From NCBI GenBank assembly GCA_947451525.1, contig CANFZM010000009.1:1-64000 (forward strand): a DNA stretch of 64,000 bases, given 5' to 3'. The stretch comes from Flavobacteriaceae bacterium (GTDB lineage Bacteria > Bacteroidota > Bacteroidia > Flavobacteriales > Flavobacteriaceae). Every line of letters starts with the position of its first letter. Position 1 is the stretch's first letter. Shown here piece by piece: positions 1 to 8,503 of the stretch. The translations under genes were made by a program, and so were the position numbers. Below the pieces are notes generated by a model. It was not told the DNA's origin. It saw only the letters and a program-made list of their open reading frames with translations, and did no database searches.

Positions 1-146
1 ACTATTGCCTAATTTTAAGGTTTTTAAATGACTATTGGAAACATAAAACTTTTTTATCTCTAAAAGCCTAAATTACAAATTGAAAATGCAAAAAAAAACA
101 GAAAAAGTATAAAAAAATAATTTTAAATTTGAAACATGCGGATTTA

Positions 147-172
147 AGGAGCAATTCCGCTCTATCGGGTTT
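147..172 (+). repeat. Possible degenerate copy of the variable-hairpin repeat
   Basis: The stretch reads like the left end (ggagc..attccgct) joined directly to the right end (ctatcggg) of the repeat found at 946-1084, 21246-21327 and 30041-30126, with the central hairpin missing. It lies downstream of the orphan gene on the minus strand. The match is short, so this is a tentative assignment. Confidence 0.35.
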
Positions 173-246
173 GCAAGCCCAACTAAAACCTAGTTTTTAG
201 GCGCAGTATTTATTTGGTAATATCATAGTAATCTGGGGTTATTGTA

Positions 247-768
247 CTAATCATATGTCCATTCACTTAAAGTCAATAAGTTTGCATTTCTGTCCACCGA
301 AATAATTAGGAAGTAATATGTGTAAACCCAACTTCCTGGACCAATAAATTTTTCATCGTCTTTGTCAAACCAGTCTTTTGAGATTATATAAAAAACACTT
401 TCATTTAATGTTTTGAAAATTTCAAAAAATTTGTCCAGTATTTTCGCAAAGTCATTTCTATCATCACCCCAGTTAGGCTCATTTATAAAGTCAATTAGAA
501 ATTTAATTACACCCTCCTTTTTCGATTTCTTAAAGTCAGATATTTTTACATTTTCAATGTTAAATGCTTGTCCCAAATATCCACCATCAGGATCTACTTT
601 TATACAGTCACGCAAGCAGTCATAGGTGAAGTGTTTTGACCGAATGAAAATGTCAACTATTTGGTCATTTTCGATTTGTTTGTCAAAAGAAAATACAAAT
701 TCTGTCAAGTTAATACCTTGATATCTTTCGTCAATTTCGATATGTCGTTTTGTCTCGAAGGCTGTCAT
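247..768 (-). CDS. Hypothetical protein, 173 aa, no recognised family
   Basis: I do not recognise this protein. It is an intact acidic reading frame with no signal peptide or membrane segment, so it is probably cytoplasmic. The N-terminal half has alternating hydrophobic strands (TEFVFSFDKQ, IVDIFIRSKHF) and the C-terminal part is rich in Trp and Tyr (GPGSWVYTYYFLIISVD). The style is that of small immunity-like or accessory proteins, but there is no motif to prove it. It stands alone: no same-strand gene adjoins it, and repeat-like sequences lie on both sides (147-172 and 946-1084). The start chosen is the ATG at 766-768, the first in the frame. Confidence 0.6.
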   Translation of the reverse strand: MTAFETKRHIEIDERYQGINLTEFVFSFDKQIENDQIVDIFIRSKHFTYDCLRDCIKVDPDGGYLGQAFNIENVKISDFKKSKKEGVIKFLIDFINEPNWGDDRNDFAKILDKFFEIFKTLNESVFYIISKDWFDKDDEKFIGPGSWVYTYYFLIISVDRNANLLTLSEWTYD

Positions 769-945
769 TAAAATGGCTTATAACTCATAAATATACAAAA
801 TTCTATTTTGCTTATGCGTCAATTCTGGGTGGATTGCCACAATAGTGCGACATATTTTTATCAAATATATACATTATCTTTTGTTTTTAGGTAAATGCTG
901 CATTATTGTATTAGTTTCTTTTGGAATTTTTATTTCACAAAAGAC

Positions 946-1084
946 GGGACCTTACTAGCCCCGATTGCAGTGGAAATCCTTTTTTTATATAGCCCATGGT
1001 TTAAACCATGGGCTATATAAAAAAAGATTGTAACGAAAAGCGGGAATTACCTTTACTAAAATGCGCAAACCATTCGCTCCTGAA
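946..1084 (-). repeat. Variable-hairpin intergenic repeat, copy A
   Basis: Read on the minus strand, this copy has the left flank caggagc, an extra stretch of about 28 nt, then attcccgct, a run ending caatcttttt, a central palindrome, aaaaaggatttccactgc, and atcggggctag. The flanks match copies B (21246-21327) and C (30041-30126), but the central hairpin sequence is different. The centre, 979-1026, is a perfect 48-bp palindrome around ggtttaaacc. No coding potential is seen. The element is probably a non-autonomous REP-like dispersed repeat. Confidence 0.75.
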
Positions 1085-1145
1085 AATTCATGCTGTAAAT
1101 CTTAAAAATCTAATAGGGGATATCTTATATCTAAGATCAAAAATG

Positions 1146-1153
1146 TATATTTG
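1146..1153 (+). promoter_or_regulatory. -7 promoter box for the DUF493 gene
   Basis: TATATTTG fits the Bacteroidetes -7 consensus TAnnTTTG and lies 20 nt before the ATG at 1173. No clear -33 TTTG is visible. Confidence 0.5.
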
Positions 1154-1172
1154 CGTTTATTTTAATTAAAGA

Positions 1173-1457
1173 ATGGATAAGAAAACCGAAGAATTTTATA
1201 TTCGCCTAAAGGAAGAATTGAATAGTACTTCCAGTTGGCCATCAGAATACCTTTATAAATTTATTGTTCCTACCGATGCCAAGAAAATTGAGCAGGTGGA
1301 AAATGCGTTTGATAATTTGGGAGCTGTGATTAAAACCCATCCGTCTAAAGCAGGGAAATACACTAGTATTTCGGTTAATTTAACGATGAATTCTCCCGCG
1401 GATGTGGTGGAAAAATACATTGAAGTTTCTACAATAGAAGGAATAATTTCATTTTAA
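1173..1457 (+). CDS. DUF493 family protein, 94 aa
   Basis: A small soluble protein whose length and pattern fit the DUF493 family (YbeD-like fold, resembling ACT-type regulatory domains). Typical features are the early WPSEYLYKFIVPT strand and the later alternation KAGKYTSISVNLTMNSPADVVEKYIEVS. The function of the family is not settled; E. coli YbeD is likewise uncharacterised. It starts the gene group DUF493-DUF4290-murA: the next gene begins one nucleotide after its stop, so the two are almost certainly cotranscribed. A TAnnTTTG promoter box lies just upstream. Confidence 0.85.
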   Translation: MDKKTEEFYIRLKEELNSTSSWPSEYLYKFIVPTDAKKIEQVENAFDNLGAVIKTHPSKAGKYTSISVNLTMNSPADVVEKYIEVSTIEGIISF

Positions 1458-1458
1458 T

Positions 1459-2184
1459 ATGGTACCAAAATATATAAAAGAGAATGCGAACGACGTGGTA
1501 TTTAATTTAGAATACAACGCCGAAAGACCGCATTTAATTATACCAGAATATGGTCGTCATTTGCAAAAATTGATTGATCAGGCTAAGGTTATTGCCGATA
1601 GGGAAGAACGCAATAAGGCGGCTCGTTACATCATTCAGGTGATGGGGAGTTTGAATCCGCATTTGCGGGATGTGCCCGATTTTCAGCATAAATTGTGGGA
1701 CCAGATTTTTATTATGGCCGATTTTATGTTGGATGTAGATTCGCCCTATCCTATCCCAACTCGGGAGGTAATTAACTTGAAGCCAGAACGATTGGCATAT
1801 CCGCAGAAAAATCCGAAATACCGTTTTTATGGAAACAATATCAAATACATGATAGAAGTTGCCAATAAATGGGAGGAAGGCGAAATGAAAAGTGCGTTGG
1901 TGAAAGTTATTGCCAACCACATGAAAAAATCGTATTTGAGTTGGAATAAAGACACGGTTACCGATACGGTTATTTTTGAACATTTGTATGAACTATCCGA
2001 AGGGACTATCAATCTTTTGGGCAGTGAAGAAGAATTATCTACTACTAACGATTTAATTCGTACCAACAAAAAAGTGTCTAACAAAACGTTGGCACCGGCT
2101 CAGAAAAATATGAAAATACAAGGTTTTAAAAAACCACCTTTAGGCAAAAAGCCTTTTGTGAAAAATAATAATAATCCAAAATAA
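1459..2184 (+). CDS. DUF4290 domain-containing protein, 241 aa
   Basis: The protein matches DUF4290, a family confined largely to Bacteroidota and usually found immediately before murA, as here. It has no signal peptide or membrane segment and looks mostly helical. Recognisable stretches are the N-terminal LEYNAERPHLIIPEYGRHLQ and a central LNPHLRDVPDFQHKLWDQI. The C-terminal 30 residues form a basic, Lys/Pro/Asn-rich tail that is probably disordered. It follows the DUF493 gene by one nucleotide and precedes murA by 78 nt. No function is known to me; the constant linkage to murA suggests a link with cell-wall synthesis, which is inference. Confidence 0.88.
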   Translation: MVPKYIKENANDVVFNLEYNAERPHLIIPEYGRHLQKLIDQAKVIADREERNKAARYIIQVMGSLNPHLRDVPDFQHKLWDQIFIMADFMLDVDSPYPIPTREVINLKPERLAYPQKNPKYRFYGNNIKYMIEVANKWEEGEMKSALVKVIANHMKKSYLSWNKDTVTDTVIFEHLYELSEGTINLLGSEEELSTTNDLIRTNKKVSNKTLAPAQKNMKIQGFKKPPLGKKPFVKNNNNPK

Positions 2185-2262
2185 ATAAGGTGCTAAGGTA
2201 CTAAGGATCTAAGAAATCTAAGAACCTTTGCTCTTATAACCTACTAACTTATAACCAAAGAA

Positions 2263-3573
2263 ATGGGAACTTTTAAAATTGAAGGAGGCATTAGACTAAA
2301 AGGGGATGTTACACCACAAGGCGCTAAAAACGAAGCATTACAAATATTGTGTGCCGTACTTTTAACACCAGAAAAAGTAACAATTAATAATATTCCGGAT
2401 ATTATTGATGTCAACAAATTGATAACGCTTTTAGGAAACTTGGGGGTTAAATTACAAAAAAACGGACCAGGGTCAATTACTTTTCAAGCCGATGAGGTGA
2501 ATGTAGGGTATCTTGAAACGGAAGCATTTAAAAAAGAAGGTGGTTCTCTTAGAGGTTCTATCATGATTGTTGGGCCATTGTTGTCTCGATTTGGAAAAGG
2601 ATATATCCCGAAACCAGGTGGCGATAAAATTGGAAGACGAAGATTGGATACCCACTTTGAAGGATTTATTAATCTTGGTGCTAAATTTAGATACGAAAAA
2701 GAAGACCATTTTTATGGTGTGGAAAGCAAGGGAAGATTACAAGGAGCCTATATGTTATTGGACGAAGCCTCGGTAACGGGTACTGCCAATATTGTTATGG
2801 CTGCTGTTTTAGCCGAAGGAATTACTACTATTTACAATGCTGCTTGTGAGCCTTATTTGCAACAGTTGTGTAAAATGTTGAACTCTATGGGTGCCAACAT
2901 TAAAGGTGTTGGATCGAATATGTTAATCATTGAAGGCGTTGAAAGTCTGGGTGGTTGCGATCATAGAATTCTTCCGGATATGATTGAAATTGGTTCTTGG
3001 ATTGGTCTTGCTGCCATGACTAGAAGTGAAATCACAATTAAAAATGTAAGTTGGGATAACCTTGGGGTGATTCCGAGTGTGTTTAGAAAATTAGGAATTA
3101 CTCTGGAACGAAGAGGCGATGATATTTACATTCCTACGCATGAAAATGGGTATGAAGTAAAAACCGATATTGATGGATCTATTTTAACCATTGCCGATGC
3201 GCCATGGCCAGGATTTACTCCCGATTTATTAAGTATTATTCTAGTGGTTGCAACGCAAGCCAATGGCGATGTGTTGATTCACCAAAAAATGTTTGAAAGC
3301 CGTTTGTTCTTTGTAGACAAATTGATTGATATGGGTGCTAAAATTATGTTATGCGATCCGCACCGTGCGGTGGTTATGGGTCATAATTTTAAATCGCAAT
3401 TAAAAGCAACCGTAATGAGTTCACCAGATATTAGAGCGGGAATCTCGTTATTAATTGCAGCACTTTCTGCTAAAGGGACTTCTACTATTCAAAACATTGA
3501 ACAAATTGATAGAGGTTACGAACGAATTGACGAACGCTTGCGTGCACTTGGTGCGAATATCGTGAGGGTATAA
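2263..3573 (+). CDS. murA: UDP-N-acetylglucosamine 1-carboxyvinyltransferase MurA, Asp-loop type
   Basis: MurA transfers enolpyruvate from PEP to UDP-GlcNAc, the first committed step of peptidoglycan synthesis, in the cytoplasm. The 436-aa length and the two inverted alpha/beta domains are normal for the family; the N-terminal QGAKNEALQ loop carries the conserved Lys-Asn pair. The catalytic loop reads PKPGGDKIGRRRLD: the Cys of E. coli MurA (Cys115) is replaced by Asp121 (codon 2623-2625). Asp at this position is known from mycobacterial and chlamydial MurA, where it keeps activity but prevents covalent inactivation by fosfomycin. The gene follows DUF4290 and ends before a 14-bp-stem hairpin. 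Confidence 0.97.
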   Translation: MGTFKIEGGIRLKGDVTPQGAKNEALQILCAVLLTPEKVTINNIPDIIDVNKLITLLGNLGVKLQKNGPGSITFQADEVNVGYLETEAFKKEGGSLRGSIMIVGPLLSRFGKGYIPKPGGDKIGRRRLDTHFEGFINLGAKFRYEKEDHFYGVESKGRLQGAYMLLDEASVTGTANIVMAAVLAEGITTIYNAACEPYLQQLCKMLNSMGANIKGVGSNMLIIEGVESLGGCDHRILPDMIEIGSWIGLAAMTRSEITIKNVSWDNLGVIPSVFRKLGITLERRGDDIYIPTHENGYEVKTDIDGSILTIADAPWPGFTPDLLSIILVVATQANGDVLIHQKMFESRLFFVDKLIDMGAKIMLCDPHRAVVMGHNFKSQLKATVMSSPDIRAGISLLIAALSAKGTSTIQNIEQIDRGYERIDERLRALGANIVRV

Positions 3574-3592
3574 ACCAACATAATTTTATTTT

Positions 3593-3659
3593 AAACCATT
3601 AAGGTAGTAAGAGAATTAAGAAAAACTTAATGAAACTTAATACCTTAATGGTTTGTTTT
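3593..3659 (+). terminator. Hairpin terminator after murA
   Basis: Arms 3593-3606 and 3641-3654 are perfectly complementary over 14 bp (aaaccattaaggta / taccttaatggttt), with a smaller inner ttaag/cttaa pairing in the loop, followed by a T-rich tract. Confidence 0.6.
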
Positions 3660-3696
3660 TTTAGAAAATATTTCTTTTTTGGAATTTAAAATATTT

Positions 3697-4464
3697 ATGG
3701 AAACTTATATTATTGTACTCCTTTGTTTAGCAGCATTTTTTGCAGGATTTGTAGATGCTATTGTAGGCGGTGGTGGTTTGATTCAAACTCCGATTGCTTT
3801 GGTATTGTTGCCTAATTTGGCGGTTTCTTCTATAATAGGATCGTTGAAAATTCCTGCTTTTAGCGGTACTTCTTTTGCTGCAAATCAGTATTTGAAGAAA
3901 GTACAAATGAATTGGAAGTTACTTTCCATTATGGCTATTACTGCTTTTAGTGCAGCTTTTTTAGGTTCTAATTTATTGACTTTGGTGAGTAATGATTTTA
4001 TGAAACCATTGCTCCTAGTAGTGTTGACTTTGATTGCTATTTATACGTTTGCCAAAAAGAATTTCGGAACCCACCAAGAGAAGAATTTATCTCCAAAAAA
4101 ACAATTACTTCTTGCCGTTGTAATGAGTATTTGTATTGGGTTTTACGACGGATTTATTGGTCCAGGAACTGGGAGTTTTTTAGTTTTAGGGTTTGTGGCA
4201 ATCTTGGGTTTTGATTTTTTGCATGCTTCCGCAAATGCTAAAATGGTGAATCTAGCAACGAATTTTGGTTCGATTTGTTTGTTTGTATTGAAGGGGAAAA
4301 TAATTTGGGCAATTGCAATTCCGATGGCGGTGTGCAATGCTTTTGGGGGATGGATGGGAGCCAAATTGGCTATCAAAAAAGGAAACGGTTTTATTCGGAT
4401 TTTCTTTTTAATAGTGGTGGTTGGTACATTAATCCGATTTGGATATGATGTGTTTTTTAAATGA
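3697..4464 (+). CDS. TSUP (TauE/SafE) family membrane permease, 255 aa
   Basis: A polytopic inner-membrane protein with about eight hydrophobic segments and the two glycine-rich repeats typical of the TSUP family: FFAGFVDAIVGGGGLIQTP near the N terminus and CIGFYDGFIGPGTGSFLVLG near residue 155. Family members export or import sulfite, sulfoacetate or other organosulfur anions; the substrate here cannot be told. The full two-repeat length is present, unlike the half-length relative at 28676. I prefer the ATG at 3697 (METYIIVLL) over an in-frame TTG at 3679. It follows the murA terminator, so it probably has its own promoter. Confidence 0.9.
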   Translation: METYIIVLLCLAAFFAGFVDAIVGGGGLIQTPIALVLLPNLAVSSIIGSLKIPAFSGTSFAANQYLKKVQMNWKLLSIMAITAFSAAFLGSNLLTLVSNDFMKPLLLVVLTLIAIYTFAKKNFGTHQEKNLSPKKQLLLAVVMSICIGFYDGFIGPGTGSFLVLGFVAILGFDFLHASANAKMVNLATNFGSICLFVLKGKIIWAIAIPMAVCNAFGGWMGAKLAIKKGNGFIRIFFLIVVVGTLIRFGYDVFFK

Positions 4465-4488
4465 TATTTTTTCAACACTAATTTCACT

Positions 4489-4702
4489 AATTTTTTCTGT
4501 CTTTGGCAGTAATCATAAAAAAGGTTGACACGAATTGCACGAATTATCACTAATTAATTATGCTGAAATTGATTACACGAATTTTTTCTGCCTTTGGCAG
4601 TAATCATAAAAAAGGTTGACACGAATTACACGAATTATCACTAATTTTTTTTACCAAAACTAATCAGCAAATAATTTGTGTAAATTCGTGTAATTCGTGT
4701 CA
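4489..4702. repeat. Two-copy tandem repeat with 20-bp inverted repeat
   Basis: Two near-identical copies of about 66 bp start at 4489 and 4580 (period 91), each running from aattttttctg through ctttggcagtaatcat to the words gacacgaatt and cacgaattatcactaat. The second copy contains 4617-4636, whose exact reverse complement is at 4683-4702, so the segment can form a 20-bp stem. It lies between convergent genes. The word attcgtgtaattcgtgtc also recurs in the 50761-51110 array. Confidence 0.8.
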
Positions 4703-4725
4703 AAACTTTAAATGGAATAGCATTA

Positions 4726-7200
4726 TTATTCTAGTACATTCAAGAATTTCAATCCGAAAATAACGGCGTCACCTTGGTATCCATTTTGGTACGAACGAAC
4801 ATAATCTACTCTGAAAAGTTTTGCTTTTCCAACCCCTAAATTATCCAATCCTACCGAAAACTCTTGATACGGATTTCTCCCTGGAATCGCCAAATTGTGG
4901 AATCCTAAAACCAATTGCGATTGTAGTTTATTCAATAACGGAATTTTATTCATCAAAAATCCTTTATCGTTGTGCTCAATATGGGTTTCAAAATAACTGT
5001 TGTTGGTGCTTGTCGAATAATAAGGTAAGTTGTTGAACTGATTGGTATAACTTTCTCCATTGCTAATATGGGTTTGATTACCGTTAAAGTGTCTGTAATC
5101 TACAAAAGATATGTTATCGGCATTAAAGAATTTACCTCCTTTAAGGTTGATTTTCATGTCGCCTTTATTTCCAAGGGTGAAATCTTGCTGAACTCTTGCT
5201 GATAGCAAAGTGTATTCGTATTTTTTGTCGGTTGCAGCAAATGTTTTTTCTAGACCTACCGAAATAGTTGGGTAAGCATCATTTCCAATATTGTATTTTC
5301 CGTCGGGTCTGGTCCAGTAGTGTTGCCCGAATTTGATTACCGCTACTACATTGGCTTTCATTAAATTGTGTTTTTCAAATGCTGGAGTTACAAAGTCGTT
5401 TAGCAGTATTGGGTTGTTGGACGAATAGATATCATCTGTTTTGGTAATACTTTGGTCTGTGGTATTCCACAAAGGTTTTCTTTCAGAATATTCTAAATTG
5501 AAATTCATGTTTAAACCATTTATAATTTCCCTTCCAAAATTGGCAGCAACAAAATTCTTTTCATACAATTTCATGAAATTATTTTTAAATAACAAACTGC
5601 TGAAGGTATTTACCATACTTGAAATAGGATTATTTCCGTTGAATTGATTCACGCTGCTTCCTCCATTTACAGAAAGCATGGCATTATTTATATTATTGAA
5701 TTTACGTACATAACTTCCGGTGGCACGCAATTTATTTTCTGAAAATCCGTAATCAAAATTAGAACCAATTCTGGTGAAAGTTCTTTTTTCTTCATTTCTT
5801 TTGGTATAGGATAAACCTGCTTGAGTTTTCCAACCTTGCACCGTGTTGAAGTTGGTTTTCATCAAAGGACCATCATAATTAATAGACCATTTTTTAAATG
5901 AATTAGAATAATTATACCCCATAAGTACATCTGCCACTCTAAATTTATTTCGTTTATTGTCAATAGAATCTAAATAGGTTTTGGATTTTTTCTTAGTTTG
6001 TAAAGCATCTTTTTTTAAGTAATCAGTGCTTTCTTCTATAGTTAAAGGAACTGGACGAATGGTATTCCAAAAAGAATCTTCTTTTTTGTTAGCATTTGCT
6101 TCAAATTTTAGAACTTCATTAGTAAATGTTTTCTTTTCTAATTTTTCTGGAAAATCAAAATTAGAATATACATAGGTAAATTTTCCATTGATATTGATGC
6201 CAAACATTCCCGCTTCAAAATCTATAGTTTGGGTGTTTTTAGCCCAAATTTTATTGGTATTATTATAACTAAAGTTCTGTTTTAAAGTTAAAGTGTTAAG
6301 AGCAGGGTTTTGCATCTGGCTTCCTTTTATAGACAAATCTACAGCATAAATAGCCCATGAATCGTCTACAATATAAATGTAGCCAGTCATTGCTGGTTCG
6401 GTTTCACGTTTGGCTGTTACTTTAATTTTATCTATAATTTTGTTGTTTTCATCAACGAACGAACCATCAAATTTGTATTTGTAATAATTAAAAGCATTGT
6501 CTGCAATAGGGGAAACAACTTTTACATTAAAATCTAAATAGTTTTCGTAAAAGTCAAAATTCACATCGGCAGCATTATTAAAACTAAAACCATTATCGTT
6601 ACCACTAACTTTAGATGCAATAATAGTTTCCTTCATTTTATCGGGCTTTTGGAATGTTATTTTAGAAACCGTTTCCGATAAATATAAAATACCACTTCGA
6701 GTGGAATCAATCATTTCATCAAAGAAATCTAGTTTTTGTCCTAATATGGTTTTCGGAAGGTTTTTAACCCGAAAGATTCCTCTAGAATAAAAGTCGGCAT
6801 TGTATCTAGCGGTTTTAGCCGAATTTTCTTTTCTGCTAGCAATGGCATTTTTTATAATTTCAATTGCAGGATTTACTTTAGAACTAATTGCAACCTCATT
6901 CAATTGGATTTCTTCCTCTTGCAAGGTAGCGTCTACTGTAAGCGCAACTTTATTAAATTCTACAATTTTCTTTTCGGTTTTATATCCTAGATATTTATAA
7001 AGAATTATATAAGTTCCAGGTGCTTTTATGTTTAATTCGTATTTACCTTGGTCGTTAGTGGTGGTACTAATATAAGTATCCTTTACATATACATTTGCAA
7101 AAGCGATTGGCTTTCCTTTGGAGTCGTTAACTACCCCTTTTACTTGACTGAAAGAAATTACCGAAAAAATTAGAAACAAAAGGGTACTGATTTTTTTCAT
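4726..7200 (-). CDS. DUF5686 / carboxypeptidase-like regulatory domain outer-membrane protein, 824 aa
   Basis: A signal peptide (MKKISTLLFLIFSVISFSQ) is followed by a CarboxypepD_reg-like beta-sandwich at about residues 20-95 (VKGVVNDSKGKPIAFANVYVKDT, cut here to its pattern VnDskGkPiafANVyvkd) and then a long DUF5686 region ending in beta strands with aromatic residues typical of an outer-membrane barrel. These proteins resemble TonB-dependent receptors but lack an obvious plug and TonB box. Their role is unknown; they are thought to sit in the outer membrane of Bacteroidota. The gene is alone on the minus strand with aroQ upstream, 42 nt away. Confidence 0.85.
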   Translation of the reverse strand: MKKISTLLFLIFSVISFSQVKGVVNDSKGKPIAFANVYVKDTYISTTTNDQGKYELNIKAPGTYIILYKYLGYKTEKKIVEFNKVALTVDATLQEEEIQLNEVAISSKVNPAIEIIKNAIASRKENSAKTARYNADFYSRGIFRVKNLPKTILGQKLDFFDEMIDSTRSGILYLSETVSKITFQKPDKMKETIIASKVSGNDNGFSFNNAADVNFDFYENYLDFNVKVVSPIADNAFNYYKYKFDGSFVDENNKIIDKIKVTAKRETEPAMTGYIYIVDDSWAIYAVDLSIKGSQMQNPALNTLTLKQNFSYNNTNKIWAKNTQTIDFEAGMFGININGKFTYVYSNFDFPEKLEKKTFTNEVLKFEANANKKEDSFWNTIRPVPLTIEESTDYLKKDALQTKKKSKTYLDSIDNKRNKFRVADVLMGYNYSNSFKKWSINYDGPLMKTNFNTVQGWKTQAGLSYTKRNEEKRTFTRIGSNFDYGFSENKLRATGSYVRKFNNINNAMLSVNGGSSVNQFNGNNPISSMVNTFSSLLFKNNFMKLYEKNFVAANFGREIINGLNMNFNLEYSERKPLWNTTDQSITKTDDIYSSNNPILLNDFVTPAFEKHNLMKANVVAVIKFGQHYWTRPDGKYNIGNDAYPTISVGLEKTFAATDKKYEYTLLSARVQQDFTLGNKGDMKINLKGGKFFNADNISFVDYRHFNGNQTHISNGESYTNQFNNLPYYSTSTNNSYFETHIEHNDKGFLMNKIPLLNKLQSQLVLGFHNLAIPGRNPYQEFSVGLDNLGVGKAKLFRVDYVRSYQNGYQGDAVIFGLKFLNVLE

Positions 7201-7242
7201 AAAAAAATGTTTTACTAAAATTATAAATAAAAGAAATGCTAA

Positions 7243-7662
7243 CTATTGTAATAAAAAGGATTGCAAAGCGAGTTCGTAACTTTTTAATCCGAAGCCAAGA
7301 ATTACCCCTTTAGCATTGGGTGAAATAAACGATTGATGGCGAAATTCTTCTCTTGCAAACGTATTAGAAATATGCACTTCAATTACTGGGGTAGTAATTG
7401 CTTTAACTGCATCTCCAATTCCTATAGAAGTATGGGTGTAGGCAGCAGCGTTTAGTATGATTCCGTTGTAAGAAAATCCAACATTTTGCAATGCATTAAT
7501 CAATTCTCCTTCAATATTACTTTGGTAATATTCTAATTCTATTGTAGGAAATTTCTCTTTTAAAAAATTAAAATAATTTTCAAAGGTTTCGTCACCATAA
7601 ACTTCAGGCTCTCGTTTTCCTAGTAAATTCAAGTTCGGACCATTGATTATAATAATTTTCAT
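7243..7662 (-). CDS. aroQ: Type II 3-dehydroquinate dehydratase
   Basis: AroQ converts 3-dehydroquinate to 3-dehydroshikimate in the shikimate pathway and forms a dodecamer in the cytoplasm. The 139-aa length is normal. Family signatures are present: NGPNLNLLGKREPEVYG at the N terminus, including the catalytic Arg and Tyr of the flexible lid, the NAAAYTHTSIGI segment that binds substrate, and EVHISN with the catalytic His. The gene is followed 42 nt later by the DUF5686 gene on the same strand; cotranscription is possible. Confidence 0.96.
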   Translation of the reverse strand: MKIIIINGPNLNLLGKREPEVYGDETFENYFNFLKEKFPTIELEYYQSNIEGELINALQNVGFSYNGIILNAAAYTHTSIGIGDAVKAITTPVIEVHISNTFAREEFRHQSFISPNAKGVILGFGLKSYELALQSFLLQ

Positions 7663-7816
7663 AGAAAAGATTTCTGTAAAAATATATAAACTTTGTTATA
7701 AATAATGAGTTTTAAGATTTTTTTAGAACTATTCTAAATATTAAAAGAAGACAATTTTTTTTGCACAGATTATTTTATTTTTTTAACTTTAAGTATAACT
7801 TTAAATTTTTATTATA

Positions 7817-8422
7817 ATGAAAAAAATCATTTTAACCGTTGTTGCACTTAGTGCTTTTGGTTTTGCTAATGCGCAAAACAAAAAAGAATCTAATTTAGGA
7901 TTCTCTAAAGGAGATGTTTTTGTGTCAGGAGCATTGACATTTGGTTCTGATTCTAAAATTTCCAATTACAAACAAGATAATTTTGTCTTTGCGCCTTCTG
8001 TAGGTTATTTTGTTACGGATAACATTGCTTTAGGGGTAAACCTAAATTTAGGTTCGGGAAGTGTTCAGGCTACTTCATCTTCAGGGACTAACAAAACAAG
8101 TACTTTTGCTGCGGGATTAGCTGGTAGATATTATTTCACACCAGCTTCTCAATTTACCTTGTTTACAGAACTTGGAGTTGCGTTAGGTTCTATTAAATCC
8201 ACTCCTGCTGTAGGCAATGTTACTAAAGTGAATAGTTTTGGTGTTGCTTTAGCTCCAGGATTAAATTATTTTGTTTCTAAAAATTTCTCTTTAGAAACTA
8301 AAATTGCAGTTTTAAGTTATGTGTCTGCTAAAGGTGATTGGTCAGGTGCTGAAAATGCTTCAAGTGTTAGATTCGGAGGGGACTGGTCTGCAGTTTCTTT
8401 TGGAGTTAATTATAAATTCTAA
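7817..8422 (+). CDS. Outer-membrane beta-barrel protein, 201 aa
   Basis: The first 19 residues form a signal peptide ending FANAQ. The mature part is rich in Gly, Ser and alternating hydrophobic residues and ends in a C-terminal strand with Phe (VSFGVNYKF), the usual signature of an outer-membrane barrel inserted by BamA. Size and pattern fit the small OmpW/OmpX-like porin family (PF13505 type) common in Flavobacterium. It is monocistronic, with a hairpin terminator 20 nt after its stop. The ligand or structural role is unknown. Confidence 0.85.
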   Translation: MKKIILTVVALSAFGFANAQNKKESNLGFSKGDVFVSGALTFGSDSKISNYKQDNFVFAPSVGYFVTDNIALGVNLNLGSGSVQATSSSGTNKTSTFAAGLAGRYYFTPASQFTLFTELGVALGSIKSTPAVGNVTKVNSFGVALAPGLNYFVSKNFSLETKIAVLSYVSAKGDWSGAENASSVRFGGDWSAVSFGVNYKF

Positions 8423-8442
8423 ACTTAATTTTAAATTGTTAG

Positions 8443-8474
8443 AAACCACTCGAGGAAATTGGGTGGTTTTTTTT
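8443..8474 (+). terminator. Rho-independent terminator of the beta-barrel gene
   Basis: Arms 8443-8451 and 8461-8469 form a 9-bp stem (aaaccactc / gggtggttt with one G-T wobble) followed by eight T residues. Confidence 0.8.
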
Positions 8475-8503
8475 ATTGACTGTTTTCTCGTTACTTTGTA
8501 ACT

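Larger units (their letters stand above)
769..1172. other. 404-bp gap holding a palindromic repeat and a promoter
   Basis: The gap separates the divergent orphan gene and the DUF493 gene. It holds the palindromic repeat at 946-1084 and a -7 box at 1146-1153. I see no convincing reading frame or structured RNA in 769-945. Confidence 0.6.

Noticed and set aside
1534..1983. 149-codon minus-strand frame inside the DUF4290 gene
   Set aside because: It is the complement of a conserved family member; no start context or independent support.
2185..2262. Short aaggtgctaagg-type repeats before murA as a regulatory site
   Set aside because: They are degenerate short words (ctaagg/ctaaga) frequent in intergenic DNA of such genomes; no dyad or promoter pattern supports a function.
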